Assembly (NCBI GenBank): GCA_902777335.1
Contig: CACYTF010000014.1
Coordinates: 1-56,062, forward strand
Origin: an uncultured Eubacteriales bacterium
Lineage (GTDB): Bacteria; Bacillota; Clostridia; Christensenellales; Aristaeellaceae
Length of the DNA: 56,062 nt
Direction of reading: 5' to 3'
This document shows positions 44,894-54,172 of the stretch, piece after piece. Position numbers and translations under genes: made by a program. Under the pieces are notes generated by a model, which ran no database searches, was not told where the DNA came from, and saw only the letters and a program-made list of their open reading frames with translations. Positions within the stretch are counted from its first letter, which is position 1, and each line of letters opens with the position of its first letter.

Positions 44894-46372
44894 ATGATCG
44901 ACTTCTCCAATCTCGCGTCCTATCGCGAGAACAACCGCATTGAAGCCAAGAAAGCGCTGGGAGGTCTGCCGCGGAGCATTTGGGAGACCTATTCGGCCTT
45001 TGCCAACACCATCGGCGGCATCATCCTGCTGGGCGTGGAGGAGCACGGGGACAAGTCGCTTCATCCCGTGGATCTGCCCGAGCCGGACAAGCTGATCAAG
45101 GAGTTCTGGGACATCATCAACAACCCGAACAAGGTCAGCGTGAACATCCTGACGGATCGGGATGTGTCTGTGCAGGACGTGGAGGGGAACCATATCATCG
45201 TCATTCGCGTACCACGCGCGGATCGCTACGACAAGCCGGTGTATCTTGACGACAACCCCATGACCGGCTCGTATCGGCGCAATGGCGAGGGGGATTACAG
45301 ATGCACCCGCGAGGAAGTCCAGGCGATGCTGCGCGACGCGGCAGTGCAGACGCAGGACATGCGTGTGCTGGAAAAGATGGGGCTGGATGTGTTGGATACT
45401 GATACGATCCGGCGCTATCGCATTCGCATGAAGAACCACCGACCGGGGCATGTCTGGGAGGAGCTGGAGGACGAGGAGTTCCTGTACAAGCTCGGCGCGG
45501 TGGGGCGCGGCGAGGACGGCGCGTTGCATCCGACCGCTGCGGGACTATTGATGTTTGGCTTTGAGTACGAGATCGTCAAGGAGTTTCCCTACTATTTCCT
45601 CGACTACCGCGAGCAGATGGAGGACGGCGTTCGCTGGACGGACCGCATTACGTCCTCGTCCGGCGAGTGGAGCGGGAATATCTACGACTTCTATTTCCGC
45701 GTCTACAACAAAATCGCGCAGGACATCCGCGTGCCCTTCAAGCTGGAGGGCGGCGATCGCATCGACGACACGCCCGTCCACAAGGCGCTGCGCGAGGCCC
45801 TGGCGAACTGCATGATCAACGCGGACTATTACGGCAGGCAGAGTGTGGTGATCGTCAAGGAGCGCAGCCGGATCAGCCTTTCCAATCCCGGCAACTTCCG
45901 AATCGACATTGAGGCGGCCAAGAGCGGCGGCGTTTCCGATCCGCGCAACGCGGCGTTGATCAAGATGTTCAATCTGGTCAACATCGGCGAGCGCGCCGGA
46001 AGCGGCATCCCGAATATATACTCCGTTTGGAAGAAGCAAGGCTGGAAGCTGCCTGTACTGTCGGAGAGCTATGATCCGGACAGGATCACGTTATCGCTCA
46101 CGATTGAAAAGACAAGCGATAAAAAAGTTGGGACAAAAAGTAACGATAAAAAAGTTGGGATAAAAAGTAATGACAATCGCATTGCATCGGGTCAAAAGCG
46201 CGCAATCATCGGTTATCTGACAGATCATATTCAAGCGACGTCTTCTGAGTTGTCCACCCTTTTGGGGGTAGGGCAGGAAAGGACGCGCAAAATACTCCGA
46301 GAATTGGTGGCAGAGGAGATTATCGTTACCGAGGGAGCCAATCGCAATCGGATTTACAGACTCAAAGCGTGA
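44894..46372 (+). CDS. AlbA_2/Schlafen-domain putative transcriptional regulator/ATPase
   Basis: 492 residues. N-terminal AlbA_2 (Schlafen-like) domain: RIEAKKALGGLPRSIWETYS, FANTIGGIILLGVEE, and PVYLDDNPMTGSYRRNGEGD. A HATPase_c_4 domain follows (ALREALANCMINADYYG, SLSNPGNF, RNAALIKMFNLVNIGERAGS). The C-terminus has a twelve-residue near-direct repeat (KKVGTKSND, KKVGIKSND) and a winged helix (TSSELSTLLGVGQERTRKIL). Such proteins often sit in defence islands and bind nucleic acid, but their role is poorly known. Ten bases separate it from recQ. Confidence 0.85.
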   Translation: MIDFSNLASYRENNRIEAKKALGGLPRSIWETYSAFANTIGGIILLGVEEHGDKSLHPVDLPEPDKLIKEFWDIINNPNKVSVNILTDRDVSVQDVEGNHIIVIRVPRADRYDKPVYLDDNPMTGSYRRNGEGDYRCTREEVQAMLRDAAVQTQDMRVLEKMGLDVLDTDTIRRYRIRMKNHRPGHVWEELEDEEFLYKLGAVGRGEDGALHPTAAGLLMFGFEYEIVKEFPYYFLDYREQMEDGVRWTDRITSSSGEWSGNIYDFYFRVYNKIAQDIRVPFKLEGGDRIDDTPVHKALREALANCMINADYYGRQSVVIVKERSRISLSNPGNFRIDIEAAKSGGVSDPRNAALIKMFNLVNIGERAGSGIPNIYSVWKKQGWKLPVLSESYDPDRITLSLTIEKTSDKKVGTKSNDKKVGIKSNDNRIASGQKRAIIGYLTDHIQATSSELSTLLGVGQERTRKILRELVAEEIIVTEGANRNRIYRLKA

Positions 46373-46382
46373 GGAGAAGTTT

Positions 46383-48266
46383 TTGATATCCTTAGATGAA
46401 GTACCTGATACGGAGATAAATAGAACGATGGAATCTACAAAGCTGCTCAAGCAATACTTTGGCCATGAGGCGTTCCGCGTCGGTCAAAAACAGCTGATTG
46501 ATGCCCTTTTGGCCGGCCGGGACGTGTTGGGGGTGATGCCGACGGGCGCGGGCAAGTCGGTGTGCTATCAGCTTCCGGCTATCATGCTGGACGGGCTGAC
46601 GCTCGTGATTTCGCCGCTCATCTCCCTGATGAAGGATCAGGTGACCGCGCTGAGCGCCATGGGCATCCCGGCGGCTTACATCAATTCCATGCTGACGCCC
46701 CGGGAATACGAGGACACATTTATTTCCGCGGGCAGGGGACGGTACAAGATTCTGTATGTCGCGCCGGAACGCCTGTTGACTAATGACTTTCAAAGGCTTT
46801 CTCAGAGCGTCCATATTCCGCTGATCGCCGTGGATGAAGCGCACTGTGTATCGCAATGGGGTCAGGATTTTCGGCCCAGCTATCTGGACATCGCCAAATT
46901 CATACGAAGCATGACAAAGCGGCCGGTGGTCGGAGCATTTACGGCGACGGCCACCGAGGTCGTGAAAGCGGACATCGTGAAGCTGCTGGAGCTTCAGGAC
47001 CCGCTGCGCGTGACCACAGACTTTGACCGCCCCAACCTGTTCTTTGACGTGGAAAGGCCTCGGGACAAGTTTGCAAGGATACTGGCTTATATTCAGGAGC
47101 ATGAGGGACAGGCTGGCATCGTCTATTGCGCGACGCGCAAGAACGTCGAGCAGGTTTGCGAGAAGTTGGTACAAAGCGGGGTCTCCGCGACGCGCTATCA
47201 TGCCGGACTTTCCGACGAGGAGCGCCGCCGGAATCAGGAGGACTTCGTCTATGACCGCCGTCGAGTCATGGTCGCCACCAACGCCTTTGGCATGGGCATC
47301 GACAAGTCCAACATCAGCTTCGTATTGCACTACAACATGCCGAAGAACATCGAAAGCTACTATCAGGAGGCCGGGCGCGCGGGGCGCGACGGCGCGGCGG
47401 CGCAATGTGTGCTGTTCTTTTCCGCCGGGGACGTGCAAACTGCGAAATACCTCATCAATGCATCCAATGAAAACGAAGCGCTTTCCGAGGAGGAGCGGCG
47501 CGAGGTCTATCTCCGGGACATGGAGCGGCTGCGCCGTATGACGGGCTACTGCAAGACCTCCGGATGCTTCCGGCATTACCTGCTGCAATACTTTGGGGAA
47601 CATGCGCCGGATAAATGCGACAACTGCGGCAACTGCGTCGGTGAAAGGAGTCAGGCGGACATCACTGTGCCGGCGCAGAAGATACTGTCCGCCGTGGTGC
47701 GCGTCGAGAGGCGCTTTCCCGGCAGCCTTGGGATCACGCTGATCGTGCGAATGCTGCACGGCAGCGGCGAGCAGCGCATACGCCAGCTGGGCCTCAATGC
47801 GCTTCCCACCTACGGCATCATGCGCGATACGGACCGCATGAAGATCCGGGAGTACATCGACGCGCTGACGGAGCAGGGCTATCTGATGCAAACCGAGGGC
47901 AGCTTTCCGGTGCTGCGCGTCACGGATCGCGCGTGGGACGTTCTGCGCGGCGAAACGCGGGTAACGGCAGCGGTACGGCCTGAAAAGGCAGCGGAGCCTA
48001 TGCAAAAGCGCAAAAAGGGAGAGTACTCCCCTGACAAAGACGGCGGCCTGTTTGAGGCGTTGCGTGCGCTGCGCACGGAGCTGGCGAAGACCGAGGGCGT
48101 GCCGGCGTATGTGGTGTTCTCCAACGCCGCCTTGGCGGATATGGCCATGAAGCGTCCTCATAACATGCGGGAGTTTCTCAATGTTTCAGGCGTTGGCGAG
48201 TATAAGGCAAACCGGTATGGCCGGGCTTTTCTGGATGCCATAGGAAAATGGGAGGAAAACAAATGA
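46383..48266 (+). CDS. recQ: RecQ-family ATP-dependent DNA helicase
   Basis: 627 residues. Full RecQ layout: motif I MPTGAGKSVCYQLPA, DEAH box VDEAHCVSQWGQDFRP, motif VI YYQEAGRAGRDG, zinc-binding TGYCKTSGCFRHYLL with CDNCGNC, an RQC winged helix and a C-terminal HRDC domain (LADMAMKRPHNMREFLNVSG). The TTG at 46383 follows GAGGAG; ATG 46428 is an alternative. Its stop overlaps the reverse transcriptase ATG as ATGA. Unwinds 3'-5' DNA; here it probably serves the neighbouring reverse transcriptase rather than general repair, which is inference. Confidence 0.92.
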   Translation: MISLDEVPDTEINRTMESTKLLKQYFGHEAFRVGQKQLIDALLAGRDVLGVMPTGAGKSVCYQLPAIMLDGLTLVISPLISLMKDQVTALSAMGIPAAYINSMLTPREYEDTFISAGRGRYKILYVAPERLLTNDFQRLSQSVHIPLIAVDEAHCVSQWGQDFRPSYLDIAKFIRSMTKRPVVGAFTATATEVVKADIVKLLELQDPLRVTTDFDRPNLFFDVERPRDKFARILAYIQEHEGQAGIVYCATRKNVEQVCEKLVQSGVSATRYHAGLSDEERRRNQEDFVYDRRRVMVATNAFGMGIDKSNISFVLHYNMPKNIESYYQEAGRAGRDGAAAQCVLFFSAGDVQTAKYLINASNENEALSEEERREVYLRDMERLRRMTGYCKTSGCFRHYLLQYFGEHAPDKCDNCGNCVGERSQADITVPAQKILSAVVRVERRFPGSLGITLIVRMLHGSGEQRIRQLGLNALPTYGIMRDTDRMKIREYIDALTEQGYLMQTEGSFPVLRVTDRAWDVLRGETRVTAAVRPEKAAEPMQKRKKGEYSPDKDGGLFEALRALRTELAKTEGVPAYVVFSNAALADMAMKRPHNMREFLNVSGVGEYKANRYGRAFLDAIGKWEENK

Positions 48267-51200
48267 GGCTTAACGAGAGACAATGGGTTGATTTGGCCTA
48301 TAAAAAACTGAAAGGCGCACTCTACTTTGATAAAACCCAGCTTCCCCTATTGGATAGCATCGTCAGGTTTGAACGAGATGGTCTGGAAAAAGAGTTGGAA
48401 AACTTGGCACAACTTCTCGCGCAGCCTGATGATGAGAAGTGGGAGGATTTCATTTCGGATATTACAAGTAAGATTGATGTATTTGTCTATCCCAAGAAAT
48501 TGGAGGATTATTCAAATGGTCAAATCATATTCAATGCGACAGATGTGCCCGTAAAGGCAGAGAAAGTCAAGTATTTTATCGATATGCCAGTAAAAGGGCA
48601 TCTACTGGGCGTACTGTGGATTCTGACAATCGGCACACAGATCGATAAACGCTCTGATGTGGATAAAGCATGGATGTATGAACACTCCTATGGCAATCGC
48701 CTTAGGAAAAGTTTGATTCAAAAAGAAGATGGGCGCATTTCCTACTCTCCACATATGTTTGAAGCCTATTTTTCGCAGTACGAGAGTTGGAGAGACAAAG
48801 CGCTTTCCTGTGCGGAGGAGCGACTGGACACGCATCAGGATGCACTGATATTGATGCTCGATTTGCGAGATTTTTATTACAGCATAGATATATCGGAAAA
48901 AGGGTTTAACAGTATTTATGATACGTTTCAAACAAAGGAAACGCCACGATGGGCCAAACCTGTTCATGATTTTGTTTATTATGTACTTAAAACATTTTCA
49001 GAAAAAGTGCGAATGTTGAATAGAGACGAGGCGCTTCAATTAGGCAATCGTGTATTCTTGCCTATTGGCTTTTTGCCTTCAAATATACTGGCGAACTGGT
49101 TCCTTACCCCGTTTGACAAGGCAATCAGCGACAGAATCAACCCCGTTTATTACGGACGCTATGTGGATGACATTATCATCGTCGACAAGATCGAAAAGAA
49201 TAGTGCTCTGAGAAGAAAAGCGTGCAAGGAAGGAGATAATGCCTGCAAACTGTCTGCACAGGATGTCATTCAGCACTATTTTTGCAATTACGATAACTGC
49301 TGCCCGATTTTTGAGATATTTAACGCACCCAAGCTCAATAGCGAGGCAGAGGGATCCAAAGAAGATAAAGGAGAATTTGATTACAAGATCAGCAATTCAA
49401 TACTCGCGGGCGAAATAAACGCCGATAGCGTGCCGGATGTTCATGTTCAGGGCAAAAAAGTAAAAGTATTCTATTTCCGGGAGGGCTCAACACGGGCGTT
49501 GCTGGACTGTTTTCGTGCGGAAATCGGGAAGAATGCCAGCGAGTTTCGTCTTTTGCCTGATGTCGGAAAGCTATTGAGATACAACGATTATAGCGAGATA
49601 TTTAAGCTGGAGAACAAGGAAACCCCCAATAAGCTGCGTGGTATTACGGATTTGCACGTAGATCGTTTTGCACTGTCAAAATTCCTGGGGAAATACCGCA
49701 AAGCGGGTCATATGATTCGCGACCAAAAAGAGAATGACTTCGATCGCAATTTAACCGCTTTTATGGATTACAACGCGCTGATTGAACACCATATCCTGTG
49801 GGAACGCCTACTGGAAATCATGGTAGTCAACGAACGCTTCGACTATATGGAAATGCTGATAGATAAAATATTAAAAGCTATCGATATCTATCAGGTGCCG
49901 CCAACACTTCTGGAAGAGGAGAAAGGGAAGGTTTATGCCCACAAGGGCTTATTGTATACGCTACGCGCTGCAATTTGCCGAACGCTGGCGCTCTGCTGGG
50001 GGCGGCGCGTGAATGATCTACTCAAAAGTGTTTCAAAGATGGCGGGTAATATTGGGGAAGGCTTGTTTGATTATGAAGAACTGGTCACACAACGTAAAGC
50101 ATACTGTGCCAGCAGAATGGTAAATAAGTATGCAATGCCGATTCCTCTGATGGTGTCCTTTGACAAACTTAAAATTCATGATACGCAGAAAATAAATTTG
50201 TGTCATCTGGATGAAATGATGAAAAAAGAGGGCTTCATGTTTATCGACGAGGAGGATGCTTACTGCTATCCACCTTATATCGTTCGTCCCCAGGAGATTG
50301 CCTTCGCGCTCCACTGTCAAAGCATTGCGCAGGGTAAGAGCATAGATGATCCCATGGAGCAGAAGCAGACCATCGCGCGCCTTTATCGCCGCTTCAATTA
50401 TCCCAGGTCATCCAATCATACCATCAAAGACTTTTTATCAGAGGTAGAGGTTGTTCATTTTAGCTCTGACCCAAAAGATAAATGCTGCGCCATAAGCGTG
50501 AAAAGTCGATCGAAAGGGAAAATAAAGATCGCCATTGGAAATGCGAAACTGAATATGGATGATTTTGTGAAAACGCTCAAAGATCGACCAAACCGCAGTC
50601 TCGACCGCTATGAGCAATTCAACAAGTTGATTAACGCAGCGTTTGCCGAAAAAGTAGACATGCTGGTCCTCCCCGAGAATTACCTCCCTTGGGAATGGGT
50701 TCCGGATGTAGCGCGCATTTGCGCAAATAACCAAATGGCTCTGATTACAGGCGTGGAGCATATTCTTTCATCCGAACGCGAAAAAGAAGCAAGGAAGGTA
50801 TACAATTTGACGGCGATAATCCTGCCCTATAAAGAGGAAGATTATCCCTTTGCCCACATTGTTTGCCATCATAAGGTGCATTATTCACCAGAAGAGAAAA
50901 GGCAGATTCTCGGCTATCAGTTATATCCTCTCGAAGGAGAAGGGTATCAACTGTTCCATTGGCAAGATCTGTGGTTTTCGGTCTATTGCTGCTATGAACT
51001 TGCTTCGATTAAGGATCGCTCGATTTTCCAGTCAATGGCAGACCTGACAATCGCTGTAGAATGGAATCGAGATGTGGGTTATTTCAGCAATATCATTGAA
51101 TCCATGTGTCGAGATTTGCATTGCTATTGCGTTCAGGTGAATTCTTCTGATTATGGAGACAGCAGAGTGATTTCACCCAGTAAAACGAATAAGAGAGATT

Positions 51201-51430
51201 TAATCAAGACAAAAGGCGGCAGGAATCATACCATTCTTGTTGATGAGATCAACATTTCTGCGCTCAGGGATTTTCAAAGGATGGAGTATGAATTACAGCA
51301 TGAAACGGACCTTTTCAAACCCACTCCGCCCAACTTCGAAACTGCAATGGTTCGGCTTAAACAACAGAATGCCCTTTGGGATTATCTAAAACAGAAAGAA
51401 AATGATGCCGAGCAGGAGGCAAACGAATAA
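48263..51430 (+). CDS. drt1: Reverse transcriptase-nitrilase fusion, DRT1/UG1-type defence RT
   Basis: 1055 residues. Reverse transcriptase palm motifs are seen in MLDLRDFYYSIDIS (motif A), LPIGFLPSNILANWFL (motif B) and YYGRYVDDIIIVD, with the catalytic YVDD at 300-303. A helical middle region follows. The C-terminal nitrilase domain keeps its Glu-Lys-Cys triad: Glu805 in LVLPENYL, Lys871 in HHKVHY and Cys910 in YCCYEL. This RT-nitrilase architecture is that of defence-associated RT type 1 (unknown group 1). ATG 48263 is chosen over 48248 because GGGAGG lies 7 bases upstream of it and it forms ATGA with the recQ stop. It is the last gene of the island. Confidence 0.9.
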   Translation: MRLNERQWVDLAYKKLKGALYFDKTQLPLLDSIVRFERDGLEKELENLAQLLAQPDDEKWEDFISDITSKIDVFVYPKKLEDYSNGQIIFNATDVPVKAEKVKYFIDMPVKGHLLGVLWILTIGTQIDKRSDVDKAWMYEHSYGNRLRKSLIQKEDGRISYSPHMFEAYFSQYESWRDKALSCAEERLDTHQDALILMLDLRDFYYSIDISEKGFNSIYDTFQTKETPRWAKPVHDFVYYVLKTFSEKVRMLNRDEALQLGNRVFLPIGFLPSNILANWFLTPFDKAISDRINPVYYGRYVDDIIIVDKIEKNSALRRKACKEGDNACKLSAQDVIQHYFCNYDNCCPIFEIFNAPKLNSEAEGSKEDKGEFDYKISNSILAGEINADSVPDVHVQGKKVKVFYFREGSTRALLDCFRAEIGKNASEFRLLPDVGKLLRYNDYSEIFKLENKETPNKLRGITDLHVDRFALSKFLGKYRKAGHMIRDQKENDFDRNLTAFMDYNALIEHHILWERLLEIMVVNERFDYMEMLIDKILKAIDIYQVPPTLLEEEKGKVYAHKGLLYTLRAAICRTLALCWGRRVNDLLKSVSKMAGNIGEGLFDYEELVTQRKAYCASRMVNKYAMPIPLMVSFDKLKIHDTQKINLCHLDEMMKKEGFMFIDEEDAYCYPPYIVRPQEIAFALHCQSIAQGKSIDDPMEQKQTIARLYRRFNYPRSSNHTIKDFLSEVEVVHFSSDPKDKCCAISVKSRSKGKIKIAIGNAKLNMDDFVKTLKDRPNRSLDRYEQFNKLINAAFAEKVDMLVLPENYLPWEWVPDVARICANNQMALITGVEHILSSEREKEARKVYNLTAIILPYKEEDYPFAHIVCHHKVHYSPEEKRQILGYQLYPLEGEGYQLFHWQDLWFSVYCCYELASIKDRSIFQSMADLTIAVEWNRDVGYFSNIIESMCRDLHCYCVQVNSSDYGDSRVISPSKTNKRDLIKTKGGRNHTILVDEINISALRDFQRMEYELQHETDLFKPTPPNFETAMVRLKQQNALWDYLKQKENDAEQEANE

Positions 51431-51466
51431 ACGACAGACGCTAAATGTTAGGCTGATTTCACATTC

Positions 51467-51540
51467 AACTTAAGGGTTGAGAAAAGAGGTCGAAATTGGT
51501 CAAAACGCAGATTTGTGAATCGCTCGCCCGTTCACAAAAA
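51467..51540. other. Putative integrase arm sites near attR
   Basis: AACTTAAGGGT (51467-51477), TTTGTGAAT (51512-51520) and TTCACAAAAA (51531-51540) repeat motifs found just inside attL. Confidence 0.5.
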
Positions 51541-51613
51541 TCCCCACAAAAATCGCCCAAGTCTGTTTTGCATGTAATAGTAGAAACTCGTTCAAAACCG
51601 TCAAAAAGGGGAA

Positions 51614-51659
<46 letters not shown>

Positions 51660-51662
51660 CTC

Positions 51663-51702
51663 TGAACGCTAACTTTGATACAAAGTTGGCGTTCATTTTT
51701 TT
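51663..51702 (+). terminator. Original tRNA-Asn terminator, displaced by the island
   Basis: A 15-bp stem (TGAACGCTAACTTTG/CAAAGTTGGCGTTCA, one wobble pair) with a 3-base loop and seven T. It directly follows attR, as expected for the tRNA's own terminator before insertion. Confidence 0.85.
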
Positions 51703-51886
51703 GCAATTAAAGAAGCTGGGCTATGCAAACATGGCCCTGCTTTCACCAGATAGCCTGCTTATTTGCAATAATCAACCATGTTTCAGCCAAATTGCCGTTT
51801 TTCTGCCTCTCGCTTCACTTCACGAAAGTTCGGATTTTTGCTTCCATCGGCCTCAAATTCCCCTTTCCCCCGGCAAAAATGCACCC

Positions 51887-52051
51887 TACTCGGGACGATT
51901 ACCATACTCGTCAACGATTAAATCGTCCCGAGTATAACTAAATCTCTGATAAATGGTGTGTACTTTTTCGTACTCGGGACGAATAAAAAGTTGACGAGTT
52001 ATACTCGGGACGATTCCAAATCGTTGACAGATCAGGTTCGTCCCGAGTATA
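51887..52051. repeat. Five TACTCGGGACGA repeats in alternating orientation
   Basis: Copies at 51887-51900 (+), 51921-51936 (-), 51971-51982 (+), 52001-52015 (+) and 52039-52051 (-). Nested shorter inverted pairs occur between them: ACTCGTCAAC with GTTGACGAGT, and CGTCAACGATT with AATCGTTGAC. No gene is recognised in 51703-52247; the rest of the stretch shows nothing I can name. Confidence 0.8.
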
Positions 52052-52247
52052 CAGGTTGCACAAAAAAGGCCAGTTTACGGCACATGGTGACGTACAAATG
52101 GGATGTATCCGTGGGTGCAAGAGTGCCCAGCCGCTAACCTGCTCGCCGTGAGCAAGGGACCAACTGGGCTTCAGCATCTTCACTTTACGATCGGTCATTC
52201 TTTCATTTTCTGGTACTCAAAGCAAGTATTATCAGCGATTCCAGGTA

Positions 52248-52781
52248 TCATGAATTGCTTAAAACCAGCTCGTACAGCCTGAAATCCCTGGGTTCCCCGA
52301 TATCTTCATACAGGATCGGTACAATGTCGATATACCGGAACCCCAGGGAAAGATACATTCTCTGGGGCGCTTCATTCTCATCGAGGCAGTCCAGACGAAT
52401 GGCCTTTTTCCCGCGCTGCGTCGCCGTCTCGATGCTGTGCAGTACCAGTCGGCGGGCGAAGCCCCGGCGTCCATAGGCGGGGTCGACGCGCAGCGCGTGG
52501 AGGATACAGACCTGATCCTCCGGCGCGACGATCTGCCATTGTACTGTGTTATAGGCGGCGTCCGCTTCGCTGTTCATGATGTAGGCGGCGACGATCCTTC
52601 CGTCTTCCTCGCCCACGAACAGCTCCCGGTTGTCGATGGCGGACACGATCATATCATTCGGAGGAAACCCGCCCCTGTATTGGATGTGGAGAAACGCCTG
52701 CCTGCCGATCTCCGCGTTCATGGCATCATAGAAGGCCATGACGTTCGGATAATCCGCCTGCGTCGCCGTTCGGATTTGCAT
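52248..52781 (-). CDS. GNAT-family N-acetyltransferase
   Basis: 177 residues. N-terminal IRTATQADYPNVMAFYDAMN, central GRIVAAYIMNSEAD, the acetyl-CoA loop HALRVDPAYGRRGFARRLVL and C-terminal RMYLSLGFRYID are standard GNAT features. AAAGGAG precedes the ATG. Third gene of the pnp operon, 14 bases after the FAD protein gene. Substrate unknown. Confidence 0.88.
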   Translation of the reverse strand: MQIRTATQADYPNVMAFYDAMNAEIGRQAFLHIQYRGGFPPNDMIVSAIDNRELFVGEEDGRIVAAYIMNSEADAAYNTVQWQIVAPEDQVCILHALRVDPAYGRRGFARRLVLHSIETATQRGKKAIRLDCLDENEAPQRMYLSLGFRYIDIVPILYEDIGEPRDFRLYELVLSNS

Positions 52782-52795
52782 GGTGCGCCGCTCCT

Positions 52796-54172
52796 TTACA
52801 CATATCGTTCGAGGATTTGATCCGCCACATAGATGCCGCTGGCGGAGGCCTGGGACAGAGAATGGGTCACGCCGCTGCCGTCTCCGATGATGAACAATCC
52901 CGGATGACAGGTCTCGAGATGCTCGTCCAGCGCCACCTCCATATTGTAGAACTTGACCTCCACGCCATAGAGCAGCGTATCGTCGTTGGCTGTACCGGGT
53001 GCGATCTTGTCCAGCGCGTAGATCATCTCGATGATCCCGTCCAGTATTCGCTTGGGGATGACCAGGCTCAGGTCGCCCGGGGTTGCGGACAGCGTTGGTT
53101 CGACGAAGGATTTGCCAATGCGGGAGGGCGTGCTGCGCTGTCCGCGGATCAAGTCCCCGAAACGCTGGATGATGACGCCGCCGCCCAGCATATTGGACAG
53201 ACGCGCGATGCTTTCGCCATAGCCGTTGCTGTCCTTGAAGGGCTCGGTGAAGTGTTTCGAGACCAGCAGCGCGAAATTCGTGTTGTCCGTCTGCTTCGCG
53301 GGGTCTTCATAGGAGTGGCCGTTCACCGTCACGATGCCATTGGTATTTTCATTGACCACGGCCCCGCGTGGATTCATGCAGAAGGTTCGCACCAGATCCT
53401 GGTACTTCTCGGTCTTATAGACGATCTTGCTTTCATACACCTTATCGGTGATGTGGCTGAATACCGCTGCGGGCAGCTCCACGCGCACGCCGATGTCCAC
53501 GCGATTTGATTGTGTCGGTATGCCGAGGGTTCTGCAAACACGCTCCATCCAGCTGCTGCCGCTGCGTCCCACGGACGCAACGCAGGCGCGGCCGCTGAAT
53601 TCCCCTTCAGGTGTGGTGATGATAAAGCCGTCCGGCGTCGTGCGAATATCCCCCACAGGACAATTGAAATAGAAATCCACCCGATCCTTCAGCACATCGA
53701 AGAGGGCGGTCAGTACCCTGTAATTGATGTCGGTGCCCAGGTGCCGCACGGAAGCATCCAACAGGTGCAGGTTGTTTTGCAGGCACAGCGTAGACAACGA
53801 GGCATCCGCGGTCGAGTACAGTCGGGTGTTTTCACCGCCAAAGCGAACGTTCAGCGAATCCACCTGGTGCATCAGCTCCAGGGCCTTTTCCCTGCCAATG
53901 TACCTGTGCAGCGTGCCGCCGAAGGCGGTTGTGATGTTGTACTTGCCATCAGAAAACGCGCCTGCCCCTCCGAATCCCGTCATGATGGAACATGTCGGAC
54001 AATGGATACACGCCTTGACGTGCTTTCCGTCGATAGGACATCTGCGCTTTTCAAGCACCTGACCCGTCTCAAAAACCGCAACCCGCAGCGAAGGATTTCT
54101 GTGAACGAGTTCGAAAGCGGAAAAGATACCGCCCGGTCCTGCGCCGATAATGAGAATATCGTATTGCTTCAC
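52796..54172 (-). CDS. Uncharacterised FAD-dependent dehydrogenase (COG2509 type)
   Basis: 458 residues. N-terminal FAD-binding DILIIGAGPGGIFSAFEL, then a cysteine-rich CIHCPTCSIMTGFGGAGAFS that marks this group, and a C-terminal FIIGDGSGVTHSLSQASASG that closes the FAD site. The reaction is unknown; the two close cysteines suggest a redox pair or a metal site. It overlaps pnp by 4 bases (ATGA), so the two are co-translated. Confidence 0.85.
   Translation of the reverse strand: MKQYDILIIGAGPGGIFSAFELVHRNPSLRVAVFETGQVLEKRRCPIDGKHVKACIHCPTCSIMTGFGGAGAFSDGKYNITTAFGGTLHRYIGREKALELMHQVDSLNVRFGGENTRLYSTADASLSTLCLQNNLHLLDASVRHLGTDINYRVLTALFDVLKDRVDFYFNCPVGDIRTTPDGFIITTPEGEFSGRACVASVGRSGSSWMERVCRTLGIPTQSNRVDIGVRVELPAAVFSHITDKVYESKIVYKTEKYQDLVRTFCMNPRGAVVNENTNGIVTVNGHSYEDPAKQTDNTNFALLVSKHFTEPFKDSNGYGESIARLSNMLGGGVIIQRFGDLIRGQRSTPSRIGKSFVEPTLSATPGDLSLVIPKRILDGIIEMIYALDKIAPGTANDDTLLYGVEVKFYNMEVALDEHLETCHPGLFIIGDGSGVTHSLSQASASGIYVADQILERYV

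Noticed and set aside
46729..46745. GGGGACGGT inside recQ as a possible member of the hairpin family
   Set aside because: It is part of a conserved RecQ coding stretch and has no inverted partner.
51938..52198. Minus-strand 86-codon frame between attR and the acetyltransferase gene
   Set aside because: Crosses the TACTCGGGACGA repeats, lacks a ribosome binding site and a recognisable family; left as unannotated DNA.
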